Positions 25,294-34,275 are shown, numbered from the stretch's first letter. The stretch: 64,000 nucleotides of DNA from Caballeronia fortuita (GCF_001544835.2 NZ_FCNX02000014.1:151492-215491), one strand, 5' to 3'. Numbers and translations are program-made. Notes: generated by a model from the letters alone, not told the origin.

Positions 25294-26835
25294 ATGACCA
25301 TCAAATCGGACAAGCTGGAAGGCCAGAAGAGCAGCGGCGGCGCGGCCACCATCAAGAAACTCGTGCCGTACGGCGGCTATTACGTGAACAAGGTTCCGGG
25401 CCACGACCCGGAACTGACGGAGACCGGGCCCGGCACGCCGATGGGCGAATACATGCGTGCGTTCTGGCATCCGGTCTGCATGTCGATCGAACTGACCGAC
25501 ACGCCGCGCTTTCTCAAGATACTCAACGAAGAACTCGTGGCGTTTCGCGACGGCAGCGGACGCGTCGGTCTGCTGCACGCGCATTGCGCGCACCGTGGCG
25601 CATCGCTCGAATACGGTGCGATCCAGGAACGCGGCATCATGTGCTGCTATCACGGCATGGTCTTCGACGTGGACGGTGCATGTCTGCATGTGCCGTTTCC
25701 CAAAGGCGAAGAAAAGGAAGCCGAAAAGTACGCATGCTCCATTCGACAGGGCGCGTATAAGGCCGTGGAGCGGCACGGCCTCGTATTCGCTTATATGGGA
25801 CCGCCCGAGAACGAGCCGCCTTTTCCCGAGTGGGAAGGCGATTACACCGTGATGCCCGGCGACGAGCTCGTTCCGTATAGCAATTTCCAGCATTGCAACT
25901 GGCTTCAGGTGCAGGACAACGCCGCCGATAACTTTCATCCAACCGCATTGCATGCTGCGAAGAACGTCGTGAAAGGACATTTCCAGGGAACGACATTCGA
26001 TGAAGTCGGCGCGGCATCGATGGAAGTCGCGCCCGACATGCACTTCCAACCGGTGCAGCAAGGCCGCAGTCTCGCATGCGCCGGTGCGCGTCGCGTAAAC
26101 AAGGATCGTCTCTTCGTGCGCGTACAGCATCAGGTGTTGCCGAATCTGAGTCTGCATGCTTATACATCGGAGGATGGATCGAAGAAGAAACTCTTCAGCC
26201 GCTTCCACATCATCCGCTGGACAGTTCCTGTCGACGACGAGAACAGCAAGATGATCGGCTGGCGCGTGATGGGACCCGGAATCGATACGCGCGGTATCGG
26301 CAAGAAGGAACTCGTCGGCTACGAGTCGATCGACTTTCTCGACGGGCAAGTCGCGATGCGTCGACCCGAGCGCTTCGGCGACTACACGATCGACGATATC
26401 GTCCCAATTCCAGCGAATCATCGCGAGCGCGCGAATTACAAGCAGGCGCAATACGCGCCCGGCGACTACGAGGCGATCATCAGCCAGCGGCCGATCGCCG
26501 TGCATGCGCTCGAAAACCCGACCAAGTTCGACGCGGGTGTCTTCCTCTTTCGCAAGATGCTGCGCGATGCAGTGCGCGGTTCGAATCCGGCGGCATCGGC
26601 GCATGACTTCGCGGAATGGTTCCGCGACAATGCCGGCGCGCCGAATAGCTTCTGCTCGGGCAACGTGTTCGAGATTCCCGAAGGCGAAACGGTCGAAGAG
26701 GAGGTCGTGCGGCGTCGCAAGGTGACGAAGCAGATCGTCGCGATCATCGCGGAGAGCGAGACACTCAAGGGCGAGGCGCGCGCGGCATTCGTGCGCGAGC
26801 GCTTCGAAGAACTCGAACAGTCGATGAAACAGTGA
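25294..26835 (+). CDS. Rieske non-heme iron aromatic oxygenase, large subunit
   Basis: A 513-residue oxygenase of the phthalate/phenoxybenzoate dioxygenase type. The Rieske cluster ligands are Cys98/His100 (HCAHRG) and Cys117/His120 (CCYHG). The mononuclear iron site is Asp212, His215 and His220 (DNFHPTALH). No small subunit gene is nearby, as expected for this single-component oxygenase class. It would hydroxylate or O-demethylate an aromatic acid using electrons from the reductase encoded 29 bases downstream. The family spans many substrates, so none is assigned. The start is ATG 25294; the open frame extends further upstream through non-conserved sequence. Confidence 0.92.
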   Translation: MTIKSDKLEGQKSSGGAATIKKLVPYGGYYVNKVPGHDPELTETGPGTPMGEYMRAFWHPVCMSIELTDTPRFLKILNEELVAFRDGSGRVGLLHAHCAHRGASLEYGAIQERGIMCCYHGMVFDVDGACLHVPFPKGEEKEAEKYACSIRQGAYKAVERHGLVFAYMGPPENEPPFPEWEGDYTVMPGDELVPYSNFQHCNWLQVQDNAADNFHPTALHAAKNVVKGHFQGTTFDEVGAASMEVAPDMHFQPVQQGRSLACAGARRVNKDRLFVRVQHQVLPNLSLHAYTSEDGSKKKLFSRFHIIRWTVPVDDENSKMIGWRVMGPGIDTRGIGKKELVGYESIDFLDGQVAMRRPERFGDYTIDDIVPIPANHRERANYKQAQYAPGDYEAIISQRPIAVHALENPTKFDAGVFLFRKMLRDAVRGSNPAASAHDFAEWFRDNAGAPNSFCSGNVFEIPEGETVEEEVVRRRKVTKQIVAIIAESETLKGEARAAFVRERFEELEQSMKQ

Positions 26836-26864
26836 GACGCGCATCGAATCGAGGAACGTCGATC

Positions 26865-27872
26865 ATGTCAACACAAATTAAATCGAACCCTGTCGCGGGT
26901 GTGCAGGAACAGACACTGACTCTGCTCGTGCGTCAGGTTCGTTTCGAAGGCAGGGGCATCAATTCATACGAACTCGTCGATCCGGAAGGCGCGCCTTTGC
27001 CGCCTTTCGCGGCGGGCGCGCATCTCGACATTCATCTCTCGGGCGGCGTCGTGCGGCAATATTCGATCTGCAATGCGCCGCGCGAACGGCATCGTTATGT
27101 GATTGCCGTATTGCGCGACGAGCGCGGACGCGGCGGTTCCAAAGCGCTTCACGAACAATTGCGCGTGCAGGATATCGTGCGCGTGAGCCGGCCGCGCAAC
27201 AACTTTCGTCTCGTCGAGGGTGCGCGCCGCGTGCTGCTGATTGCGGGCGGCATCGGCGTCACGCCTTTGAAGGCAATGGCCCATCAACTCGACGATGCGG
27301 GCATCGACTACGAGATGCACTACTGCGCGAAAGATGAACGGAGCGCGGCGTTCGCGGAGGAGTTCGAGCCGATGCGAGCAAGCGGACGACTGCATCTTCA
27401 TTTCGATGGCGGCGATCCATCTGCCGGCCTCGACATCCGCGACTTGCTCAACGCGCCGGCGGACGGCGAACATGTCTACTATTGCGGTCCGGGCGGCTTC
27501 ATGAAAGCTTGCGCGGAGGCGGCGCAGCACTGGCCCGCGGGAACTGTTCACTTCGAGCATTTCAAGGCGCCCGAGCGCGGCTCCGCCGAGCACGCAGCCA
27601 ACGATGCTAACGATAGCTTCATCGTGCGCGTCGCGAGCACGGGACAGGAGATCGAGGTCTCGAAGGATCAAAGCATCGCCGATGCACTTCTGGAAGCGGG
27701 CGTAACGATGGAGACATCGTGTTGCGCGGGCTTGTGCGGCACGTGCAAGGTGCGTTATCTCGAAGGCGAAGTGGAACACAACGACTGCATCATGAGTGAC
27801 GAAGAAAGGGTGGAGTATCTGACCGCGTGCGTATCGCGGGCGACGAGCAAGGTACTCGTGCTGGACCTGTGA
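26865..27872 (+). CDS. Phthalate dioxygenase reductase-type flavoprotein
   Basis: A 335-residue reductase with FMN-binding (RQYSICNAP) and NAD-binding (LLIAGGIGVTPLKAMA, then YYCGPGGFM) domains, and a C-terminal plant-type [2Fe-2S] ferredoxin with cysteines in SCCAGLCGTCKV and LTACVSRA. It moves electrons from NADH to the Rieske oxygenase encoded just upstream. GAGGA lies eight bases before ATG 26865. The domain order (flavin, NAD, ferredoxin) is that of phthalate dioxygenase reductase and vanillate demethylase VanB. Confidence 0.93.
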   Translation: MSTQIKSNPVAGVQEQTLTLLVRQVRFEGRGINSYELVDPEGAPLPPFAAGAHLDIHLSGGVVRQYSICNAPRERHRYVIAVLRDERGRGGSKALHEQLRVQDIVRVSRPRNNFRLVEGARRVLLIAGGIGVTPLKAMAHQLDDAGIDYEMHYCAKDERSAAFAEEFEPMRASGRLHLHFDGGDPSAGLDIRDLLNAPADGEHVYYCGPGGFMKACAEAAQHWPAGTVHFEHFKAPERGSAEHAANDANDSFIVRVASTGQEIEVSKDQSIADALLEAGVTMETSCCAGLCGTCKVRYLEGEVEHNDCIMSDEERVEYLTACVSRATSKVLVLDL

Positions 27873-28153
27873 CGGACTATCGATATTCTTCAATGGAATA
27901 TGAGGAGGCGGGCAAGCGAACCTGACGTTATGCCGACAACTTCTCGTTGAAGTTATGCGCGGCGGACAACACAAGCTATGCCTTATGCGCCAATAGGTAG
28001 TTCGTTTGCACACATTCTTTCGTGTCAAACGTGTTACGAAGGAGACGCTTAATATAATTGTCTCAATACCTCGCGATCCCGTCGCGGGGTTGTCGAATGG
28101 CTCATCAAGGGGCGTGTGTTGTGCATGCCGGCCAAGACGAGGACGATATCGAT

Positions 28154-29959
28154 ATGAGACCGGTTGTATTCGGGAACCGCTTCGGATGGTTGCATGAAGG
28201 CGGCGGCACCCACGGCGTAGTGCTCTGCAACACGTTTGGGCATGAATACGTGTGGACTTACAGCGGCATGCGCTATCTCGCGGATGCGCTGGCTGCGCGC
28301 GGCATTTCAGTGCTGCGCTTCGACTATATGGGCACGGGCGACTCGGCGGGCGCCGATCTCGCACCCGACCAGTTCGAATCATCAGTCGATGACGTCAGTG
28401 CGGCCGTCGACTGGCTGAGAACTTCCGCAGGCGCGGAACGCGTCACGTTATGCGGTTTTCGCGTGGGCGCAGCGTTCGCGCTCGCTGCGGCATTGCGTCG
28501 TCCCGTCGATGAGCTCGTTCTTCTCGCGCCTGTGTCGAGCGGTCGCTTGTATATGCGCGAGTTGAGCATCGTGCGCAAGACGTGGATCGAATTGCTTGCA
28601 CCGCCATTGCGCGACATGCAGCAGGACGATGCACCGCTCAACGTGCTGGGTCAGGTCTATGGCGACGGATTCAGAGAGTCGCTGCAGGCGATCGATCTCG
28701 TCGCGCAGGTGCAAGGCGCGGCATCGGCGCCGGCACGACGCGCTTTGATCATGAACCTGAAGTCGGGCGGCACCGACCCGCTGCGCGATGCGCTGGCGGC
28801 GAAAGGCGTCGAAGCGCAGGCGCGTCCATTCGAAGATCTCACGGGCTTTCTTCAGGAAACCGCCTTCAACGCATTGCCGAAAGCCGCGTTTGCCGAGGTC
28901 GTGGAGTGGATCGCGGGCGCTGCATCATCGGCCACGCGGGCGGCTTTTGTGCGCGATGCCGATGACTGGCCCGCATTGAAGATCGACACACCCGAAGCGG
29001 TCGAGCGTCCGGTGCGTATCGGCGATGAAAAGCTATTCGGCATCTTGTGCGAGCCGCGCACCAGATCGACGCGCGGTTCGGTGTTTCTGATAGCGAATAC
29101 CTCCGCGAGCGCGCGCATGGGCGACAGCCGGTTATCGGTGCGTATCGCGCGCGAACTGGCACGGCGCGGCATTGCGTCATTGCGATTCGATGCGCGGGGC
29201 CGGGGCGATAGTCCGGCCGCGCCGGGCGAAGTGCAATCGGATACGGCATTCGGCCGCATCTATAACCCGATCGCAACCGAGGACACCGCAGCCGCCGCAC
29301 GTTGGCTCTCGCGGCAGGGCTTCAGGTCGATCTTCTCGTTCGGCGTCTGCTCGGGCGCATATCACGCGCTCAAGGCGGCGCTGGTCGAAGATGCGATCAA
29401 TGGCGTCGTCACAGTGAATCTGCCGACGTTCAAACGGCCCGCGGATGTCGCGCCGGATGGCTTGCGTCAATCGACGCGCAATTCAATGGCAGGCTATGCA
29501 TTCTCGATGCTCGATCCGCAAAAATGGAAAGCTATCCTGCGGGGCGAAAAGCAATTGACGCGCGTACTGCGCTTCGTGCTCGACTACATGGCGACGCGCG
29601 CACGCTCACGCGTCGTCGACATGCTCGGGCTCGATCGACTGAGCAGCACGCCGCCCGCACTCGCGACCGAGCCCGCGCCGATCATGCGCGCGCTCGATGC
29701 AAAGGGCGTGAAGACTGTGCTCGTCTATGGCGCATACGATGCGGGCATGGATCTTATCGCCGCGCATTTCGGCAGACAAGGCGCGAGGTTATCGCGCTTT
29801 CCTTCCGTGCGAATGGCGGTCTTTCCGGACCTCGATCACGCTCTCTTCATGTCGAGCGGATCGGCGCACGTCGTCGCATTGTGCGAGCGCATCGCGAAAG
29901 AAACGACTTCCCCCGTCGCCGATCCGGTTTTTTCGACCAGGGAATCCGTTGTGTTGTGA
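28154..29959 (+). CDS. Tandem alpha/beta hydrolase-fold protein lacking both nucleophile serines
   Basis: A protein of about 601 residues made of two alpha/beta hydrolase folds in a row (residues ~5-270 and ~295-585). Each has its strand, nucleophile-elbow and late-histidine regions (FRPDLDHALFMSS-like end: FPDLDHALFM). The expected GxSxG elbow reads G-F-R-V-G in the first domain (Arg103) and G-V-C-S-G in the second (Cys399). So the first domain is probably not a classical esterase, and the second could only use cysteine. It resembles the exosortase-associated hydrolase pairs seen near polysaccharide genes, but no such genes are here. The start is uncertain: TTG 28058 and ATG 28097 are alternatives; 28154 starts right at the fold. 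It stands alone. Confidence 0.75.
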   Translation: MRPVVFGNRFGWLHEGGGTHGVVLCNTFGHEYVWTYSGMRYLADALAARGISVLRFDYMGTGDSAGADLAPDQFESSVDDVSAAVDWLRTSAGAERVTLCGFRVGAAFALAAALRRPVDELVLLAPVSSGRLYMRELSIVRKTWIELLAPPLRDMQQDDAPLNVLGQVYGDGFRESLQAIDLVAQVQGAASAPARRALIMNLKSGGTDPLRDALAAKGVEAQARPFEDLTGFLQETAFNALPKAAFAEVVEWIAGAASSATRAAFVRDADDWPALKIDTPEAVERPVRIGDEKLFGILCEPRTRSTRGSVFLIANTSASARMGDSRLSVRIARELARRGIASLRFDARGRGDSPAAPGEVQSDTAFGRIYNPIATEDTAAAARWLSRQGFRSIFSFGVCSGAYHALKAALVEDAINGVVTVNLPTFKRPADVAPDGLRQSTRNSMAGYAFSMLDPQKWKAILRGEKQLTRVLRFVLDYMATRARSRVVDMLGLDRLSSTPPALATEPAPIMRALDAKGVKTVLVYGAYDAGMDLIAAHFGRQGARLSRFPSVRMAVFPDLDHALFMSSGSAHVVALCERIAKETTSPVADPVFSTRESVVL

Positions 29960-30142
29960 CCGAAGCGGATGTTTCGGGTGCATCGCGCACGGTTCAGCGG
30001 GTTCGCCGCGTCTTCGGTATTCTTCGACATTGGAGTCCGCTTCCTTGCGGGGCGGTGTTCCATCGAAAATTCCCGTCAGCGGCTTTCGTCTGGCACATGC
30101 GTGTCGCGAGGGCGGCTCAACACAACGCATAGGAGTCTGGAG

Positions 30143-30568
30143 ATGTCGATCGAAAAGGTTCTATACCGTGCACATGCCCACGTCACCGGCGGACGCGATG
30201 GCCGCGCGACCGTGCCCGAAAGCAATCTCGATCTCAAACTGACAACCCCGAAAGAACTCGGCGGCGGTGGCGGCGATGGCACGAATCCCGAACAACTTTT
30301 CGCCGCAGGTTATAGCGCATGCTTCATTGGCGCGATCAAGTTCGTCGCCGCTCGCGACAAGATCACGTTGCCGAAAGACGTCGCCGTGGATGGCAGCGTG
30401 GGCATCGGCCAAATCCCGGACGGCTTCGGCATCGAAGTCGAATTGAAGATATCGCTGCCCGGCATGGACCGAAGCGAGGCACAGGCGCTCGTAGACAAGG
30501 CGCACATCGTATGTCCGTATTCGAATGCGACGCGCAATAACATCGACGTCAAACTAACGCTGGCCTAA
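30143..30568 (+). CDS. Organic hydroperoxide resistance protein (Ohr/OsmC family)
   Basis: A 141-residue thiol peroxidase of the Ohr group. The peroxidatic cysteine is in FAAGYSACFIGAI and the resolving cysteine in HIVCPYSNATRNN. The start MSIEKVLYRAHAHVTGGRDGRA is typical, and the conserved glycine run (GGGGGDGTNPEQLFA) precedes the active site. It reduces organic peroxides using lipoylated protein as electron donor in known members. AGGAGTCTGGAG precedes the ATG. No MarR-type OhrR gene is adjacent. Confidence 0.94.
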   Translation: MSIEKVLYRAHAHVTGGRDGRATVPESNLDLKLTTPKELGGGGGDGTNPEQLFAAGYSACFIGAIKFVAARDKITLPKDVAVDGSVGIGQIPDGFGIEVELKISLPGMDRSEAQALVDKAHIVCPYSNATRNNIDVKLTLA

Positions 30569-30574
30569 GCGTAT

Positions 30575-30611
30575 CGAGCGTTCCAGCGTTCTCTTCGCGA
30601 GTGAACGCTCG
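30575..30611 (+). terminator. Hairpin after the ohr gene
   Basis: CGAGCGTTC and GAACGCTCG form a perfect 9-base stem with a 19-base loop, starting six bases after the stop. No T run follows, so it may be a weak terminator. Confidence 0.35.
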
Positions 30612-30684
30612 AACTCCGGCAGCGAAAAGGGATAAGTTGCTAACGGATTGGAACGCGTCATGTAATCGACATGCGGAGGAAACG

Positions 30685-31086
30685 ATGCTGACATCTGGAA
30701 TCGATCACGTAGGTCTCACCGTGCGCAATCTCGACGCGACGCGCGACTTCTTCGTCGAATGTCTCGGCTGGCAAAAGGTGGGAGAGCGTGCCGAATATCC
30801 GGCCGTGTTCGTTTCGGACGGGAAGCTGCTGGTTACGTTATGGCAGGTAAAGGAAGAAGCGGCGCCAATTGCTTTCGATCGGCGAAAGAATATCGGGCTT
30901 CATCATCTCGCGTTCCGCGCCACCGACGAAGCTTCGCTGACGACGATTCTGGAACGCGTCTCGGCATGGCCAGGCGTGACGGTGGAATTCGTGCCGGAGT
31001 TGTTAGGCGCAGGGCCGAAGCGGCACATGATGATTTACGAGCCGGGCGGCATACGAATCGAATTCACTTTCGATCCTCGCATATAG
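30685..31086 (+). CDS. Glyoxalase/bleomycin resistance (VOC) family protein
   Basis: A 133-residue vicinal-oxygen-chelate protein with two beta-alpha-beta-beta-beta halves. Metal-binding type residues are visible: GIDHVGLTVRNLDATRDFFVECLGWQ at the start, NIGLHHLAFRATD in the middle and YEPGGIRIEF at the end. The family includes lyases, isomerases and antibiotic-binding proteins, so no reaction is assigned. GGAGG lies six bases before ATG 30685, which sets the start inside a longer frame. Confidence 0.85.
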   Translation: MLTSGIDHVGLTVRNLDATRDFFVECLGWQKVGERAEYPAVFVSDGKLLVTLWQVKEEAAPIAFDRRKNIGLHHLAFRATDEASLTTILERVSAWPGVTVEFVPELLGAGPKRHMMIYEPGGIRIEFTFDPRI

Positions 31087-31105
31087 ATTTAAACGCGTGC
31101 GCAAT

Positions 31106-31137
31106 AAAAACGGCGGAGTCGTGGAAGAACTCCGCCG
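31106..31137 (-). terminator. Rho-independent terminator of the H-NS gene
   Basis: On the minus strand CGGCGGAGT pairs with ACTCCGCCG around a short loop, followed by a TTTTT run (31110-31106). It lies 25 bases after the H-NS stop and between it and the convergent VOC gene. Confidence 0.75.
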
Positions 31138-31161
31138 CATGTAGATTTCCCTATCAGGCGA

Positions 31162-31656
31162 TCAGATCAGAAAAGGCGTGCGGTCTTCGACCGATGCAAG
31201 CCATGCGGGCGCGCGGCCGCGACCGCTCCACGTTGCGCCGCTTTGCGGATCGCGATAGAGCGCGGGTTGAGGACCGCGCGGTTGTCCCTTTCTTTTGCTC
31301 TTGACTGCGGCGCGCGCATTGCCTTTTGTCTTCGCGCCTTGCGTGGAGGCGCCGACTGCAAACTTGCTACGGTCCTTTGCATTTGCGATCCATCCCGGCG
31401 CGCGTCCGCGGCCACTCCACGTCGCGCCCGTCTTCGGATCCCGATAAGCAACCGTGCCTTGTTTTTTAGCCGAATTCTTCCGGCGTGCTCTATTGCCCTT
31501 TCCGGAATATTGCTCGATGTCAGAGACGGTCAATCCGTGACTCGACATCAGATCATGAATCTTTTGCAGCGCGCTTTCCGATTGTTTGGCGACGAGCGCA
31601 TCAGCTTTCGCCTGAAGTGCTTCGATACGTGCCTGAATACTTTCCAGCGTCGACAT
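31162..31656 (-). CDS. H-NS family nucleoid protein with two DNA-binding motifs
   Basis: A 164-residue H-NS-type protein. Residues 1-48 form the coiled-coil oligomerisation region (LESIQARIEALQAKADALVAKQ). The C-terminal H-NS DNA-binding motif occurs twice: YRDPKTGATWSGRGRAPGWI (71-90) and YRDPQSGATWSGRGRAPAWL (134-153), separated by a Lys/Arg/Ala-rich linker. Standard family members have one copy in about 100 residues. Two copies on one chain would give higher avidity for AT-rich minor grooves or bridging. The gene has its own terminator and looks monocistronic. Confidence 0.93.
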   Translation of the reverse strand: MSTLESIQARIEALQAKADALVAKQSESALQKIHDLMSSHGLTVSDIEQYSGKGNRARRKNSAKKQGTVAYRDPKTGATWSGRGRAPGWIANAKDRSKFAVGASTQGAKTKGNARAAVKSKRKGQPRGPQPALYRDPQSGATWSGRGRAPAWLASVEDRTPFLI

Positions 31657-31905
31657 GACTTACCTCTAATAGATTGTCGCTTGCACTATGCCATGCGCAC
31701 TTGCAATTCGCTAGAGTAAATTCGTGTAAAAAAGTGGCAAGTGACAGTCTATTAAATCGCTTCAAGACGGTAAGTGGCGAGACGCACATTGTGGATAAAA
31801 ATTGCTATGGAGCAGAATCAGGAAAGCAAAAGCTATCGACTTGCTTGTTTCAATTCTTGCGTATTTTGTTCGTTGGGCGGCCGAAGGAGTGGAATAGCGC
31901 TTGAG

Positions 31906-32244
31906 TCAACTTCCGCGATAAGTGCCGAAGCTCCATGGCGAACAAAGCAGCGGCACGTGATAGTGCTGCGCCGCATCGGCGAGCGTGAAGCGCACCGGAA
32001 CGACATCGGCGAAGACGTCGGGCGTCTTGAAGTAATCGGCCACCCAGAAGCGCAACTCGAAATCGCCCGCGCGCGCGCGCGCCGCCGGAAGGATCGGCGA
32101 ATCGGTGCGCCCGTCGCGATTGGTGCGCGTGCGCGCGAGCAGCGTCGGCGGCTGCGTGCCGATATCGAACAGTTCGATCTGCATCCCGGCGGCGGGCTTG
32201 CCGAGCGCGACGTCGAGTACATGTGTGGTGATGCCTGCGGCCAT
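31906..32244 (-). CDS. uraH: 5-hydroxyisourate hydrolase (transthyretin-like), cytosolic
   Basis: A 112-residue enzyme of the transthyretin-related family, hydrolysing 5-hydroxyisourate to OHCU in uric acid breakdown. The N-terminal catalytic histidine is His8 in ITTHVLDVALGKPAAGM, a second active-site histidine is in QHYHVPLLCSPWSFGTYRGS, and the C-terminal YRGS signature is present. No signal peptide. It is the last gene of the operon MFS, exported paralogue, uraH. The uraD gene lies nearby on the other strand. Confidence 0.94.
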   Translation of the reverse strand: MAAGITTHVLDVALGKPAAGMQIELFDIGTQPPTLLARTRTNRDGRTDSPILPAARARAGDFELRFWVADYFKTPDVFADVVPVRFTLADAAQHYHVPLLCSPWSFGTYRGS

Positions 32245-32282
32245 GTTGCTTCTCCTTTTTTCGCGTTTCGTTTATTTCCGGC

Positions 32283-32798
32283 TCAACTGCCGCGGTAGTA
32301 GTTATAGCTCCACGGTCCGAACAGCACGGGCAGATGAATGCGTTGATTGACATCGGTGATGCGAAAACGAAGTGGAATCTTCGAAAGGAACAGCGGTTGC
32401 GGCAGATTCGCCTTGCGCGCGGCGAAGTATTCATCGGCATGCAGCAACAACTCATATGTACCGGCGCGATAGGTCTCGCCGATCAGCAGCGGCGGTTCGC
32501 TGCGGCCGCTCGCGGCAAGCGTGATCGTCTGCAACAGCTTCGCGTTGGCGTCACCGATTGCGAACAGATCGACGCGCATGCCCGCGGCGGGCGTGCCGTG
32601 CCATGTGTCGAGGCCGTGCATCGTAAGACGCGGGCTCAGACCGTCCTGTTGCACGGGGCCCGTCGTCTGATTCGGTGCGGGCGCATCGGCGGCAAGCGCG
32701 GCTTTCGGCATCAGCATGCTGCCGCCGAGCGCGACGGATGTCAGGGCAAAACGTCGGCGGCTCGCATCGAAAGCCGCAGTCGTGTCTTTGTCGCGCAT
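32283..32798 (-). CDS. Tat-exported 5-hydroxyisourate hydrolase paralogue
   Basis: A 171-residue paralogue of the downstream uraH product with an added N terminus. It has a Tat signal (SRRRFALTSVALGGSMLMPKAA, residues ~13-36), a short linker, and a transthyretin-like domain keeping LTMHGLDTWHGTPAAGM and RIHLPVLFGPWSYNYYRGS. The active-site histidine positions and YRGS end are conserved, so it should be active, but in the periplasm. Its start lies one base after the transporter stop, so the two are coupled. The linker starts NQTTGPVQQDGLSPR. Confidence 0.93.
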   Translation of the reverse strand: MRDKDTTAAFDASRRRFALTSVALGGSMLMPKAALAADAPAPNQTTGPVQQDGLSPRLTMHGLDTWHGTPAAGMRVDLFAIGDANAKLLQTITLAASGRSEPPLLIGETYRAGTYELLLHADEYFAARKANLPQPLFLSKIPLRFRITDVNQRIHLPVLFGPWSYNYYRGS

Positions 32799-32799
32799 G

Positions 32800-34140
32800 T
32801 CAGGCCTCTTGTTCGTTGCCGAGTTTGCGAATGCCGATCATGACGAGCACCGCGGCCAGAACTTCGATCACGGCAACGAGATACAGGCCGGTCGTGACTC
32901 TGCCCGTTGCGTTCTTGATGAGGCCCATCACATAGGGCGCGCCGAAGCCCGCGAGATTGGAAACGGAGTTGATGAGCGCCACGCCGATCGCCGCCGCGCT
33001 GCCCGCGAGATATCGATTCGGCAATTGCCAAAAAACGGGAATCGCACTCATCGTGCCCACGAGCGACGCCGTCATGGCCAGCAATGCAATGACTGGCGAG
33101 ATCTTGTCGAAGCCCATCAGCACGGCGAGCACCGCCATCGCTACGCCGCCGATGATGGCCGCGCCGCTGAAGTGCCAGCGCACTTCGTTGCTGCGGTCCG
33201 AGTGCGCACCGTTGACGATCATGCCGGCCGCGCCGCACAGATACGCCACCGCCGCGATCCAGCCGACCGCCATCGGCGTGCTGATGCCGACGTCCTTGAT
33301 GACCGTGGGAATCCAGAACGTGAGCGTCGAATTTGCGCACAGCAGGCAGAAGAAGATCGCGATCAGCAGCCACACCTTGCGGTTCTTGAAGAGCGAGCGC
33401 CAGTCGTGACCGCGCTCGCCCATCGCGGCATTGTCACGCCGCAAGGCATCGAGCACGACGCGTTTTTCATCGTCGGAAAGCCAGCGCGCCTGCTCGGGCT
33501 TATCAGTCATGTAGAAGTACGCGAACACGCCGGCGAGCACCGAAGGAATGCCTTCGATGATGAAGAGCCACTGCCAGCCGTGCATGCCATGCACGCCGCT
33601 CATCGACGTCATGATCCAGCCGGCGAGAGGACCGCCGAGTACGCCCGCGATTGCCGACGCCGACATGAACGTGCCGAATGCCCGTGCACGCCGTTGCGAC
33701 GGATACCAGTACGTCAGGTAGAGGATGACGCCGGGATAGAAGCCCGCTTCGAATGCGCCGAGCAGGAACCGCAAGACATAGAACTGCGTGGGCGTGCTGA
33801 CATGCGTTTGCAGCATGCATATGACGCCCCAGCAGATCGTGATTCGCATGATCGTCTTTTTCGCGCCGATCTTCTGCAAGAGCATGTTCGACGGCACTTC
33901 GAAGAGAAAGTAGCCGAGAAAGAAGATGCCCGCGCCGAGACCATATACCGCTTCGCTGAAATGCAGCGAGTCCAGCATCTGCAGCTTGGCGAAGCCGATG
34001 TTCACACGATCCAGCCATGCGAGCACCCACAGCACGCCGAGAAACGGCAGCAGGCGCCATGAGACCTTGCGATAGACGCTTGCTTCAGCGCTTTCCGCCG
34101 CGCTCGCGAAGACCGGCATCTCCTGTTTGATGAGCGACAT
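32800..34140 (-). CDS. MFS transporter, ACS type, in the ureide operon
   Basis: A 446-residue twelve-helix MFS protein of the anion:cation symporter group (LLPFLGVLWVLAWLDRVNIGFAKLQMLDSLHF near the start, FLLGAFEAGFYPGVILYLTYWYPSQRR later). It is first in the operon with two 5-hydroxyisourate hydrolases, so it may import urate, 5-hydroxyisourate, allantoin-type ureides or a related anion; this is inference. AAAGGAGAAACC precedes ATG 34140. The LysR gene is divergent. Confidence 0.9.
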   Translation of the reverse strand: MSLIKQEMPVFASAAESAEASVYRKVSWRLLPFLGVLWVLAWLDRVNIGFAKLQMLDSLHFSEAVYGLGAGIFFLGYFLFEVPSNMLLQKIGAKKTIMRITICWGVICMLQTHVSTPTQFYVLRFLLGAFEAGFYPGVILYLTYWYPSQRRARAFGTFMSASAIAGVLGGPLAGWIMTSMSGVHGMHGWQWLFIIEGIPSVLAGVFAYFYMTDKPEQARWLSDDEKRVVLDALRRDNAAMGERGHDWRSLFKNRKVWLLIAIFFCLLCANSTLTFWIPTVIKDVGISTPMAVGWIAAVAYLCGAAGMIVNGAHSDRSNEVRWHFSGAAIIGGVAMAVLAVLMGFDKISPVIALLAMTASLVGTMSAIPVFWQLPNRYLAGSAAAIGVALINSVSNLAGFGAPYVMGLIKNATGRVTTGLYLVAVIEVLAAVLVMIGIRKLGNEQEA

Positions 34141-34255
34141 GGTTTCTCCTTTCCAGTCGGTTTGCGTCGCGCGGACAAGGCCGTGCGTTCGGTTGGAAGC
34201 AAGTATAGAAACGGTCAAAAAATCGGGAACGGGGGACGGGCCAATAAGCCCCATA

Positions 34256-34275
34256 GCAACATGTATATAGGTTGC
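34256..34275. promoter_or_regulatory. Candidate LysR operator
   Basis: GCAAC and GTTGC are perfect arms around ATGTATATAG, giving a 20-base dyad in the 270-base region between the divergent LysR gene and the transporter/hydrolase operon. Position and AT-rich centre fit a LysR site. Confidence 0.4.

Noticed and set aside
32716..34062. 448-codon open frame antisense to the ureide transporter
   Set aside because: His/Arg/Asp-rich shadow translation; the minus strand encodes a clear MFS protein with a good ribosome site.
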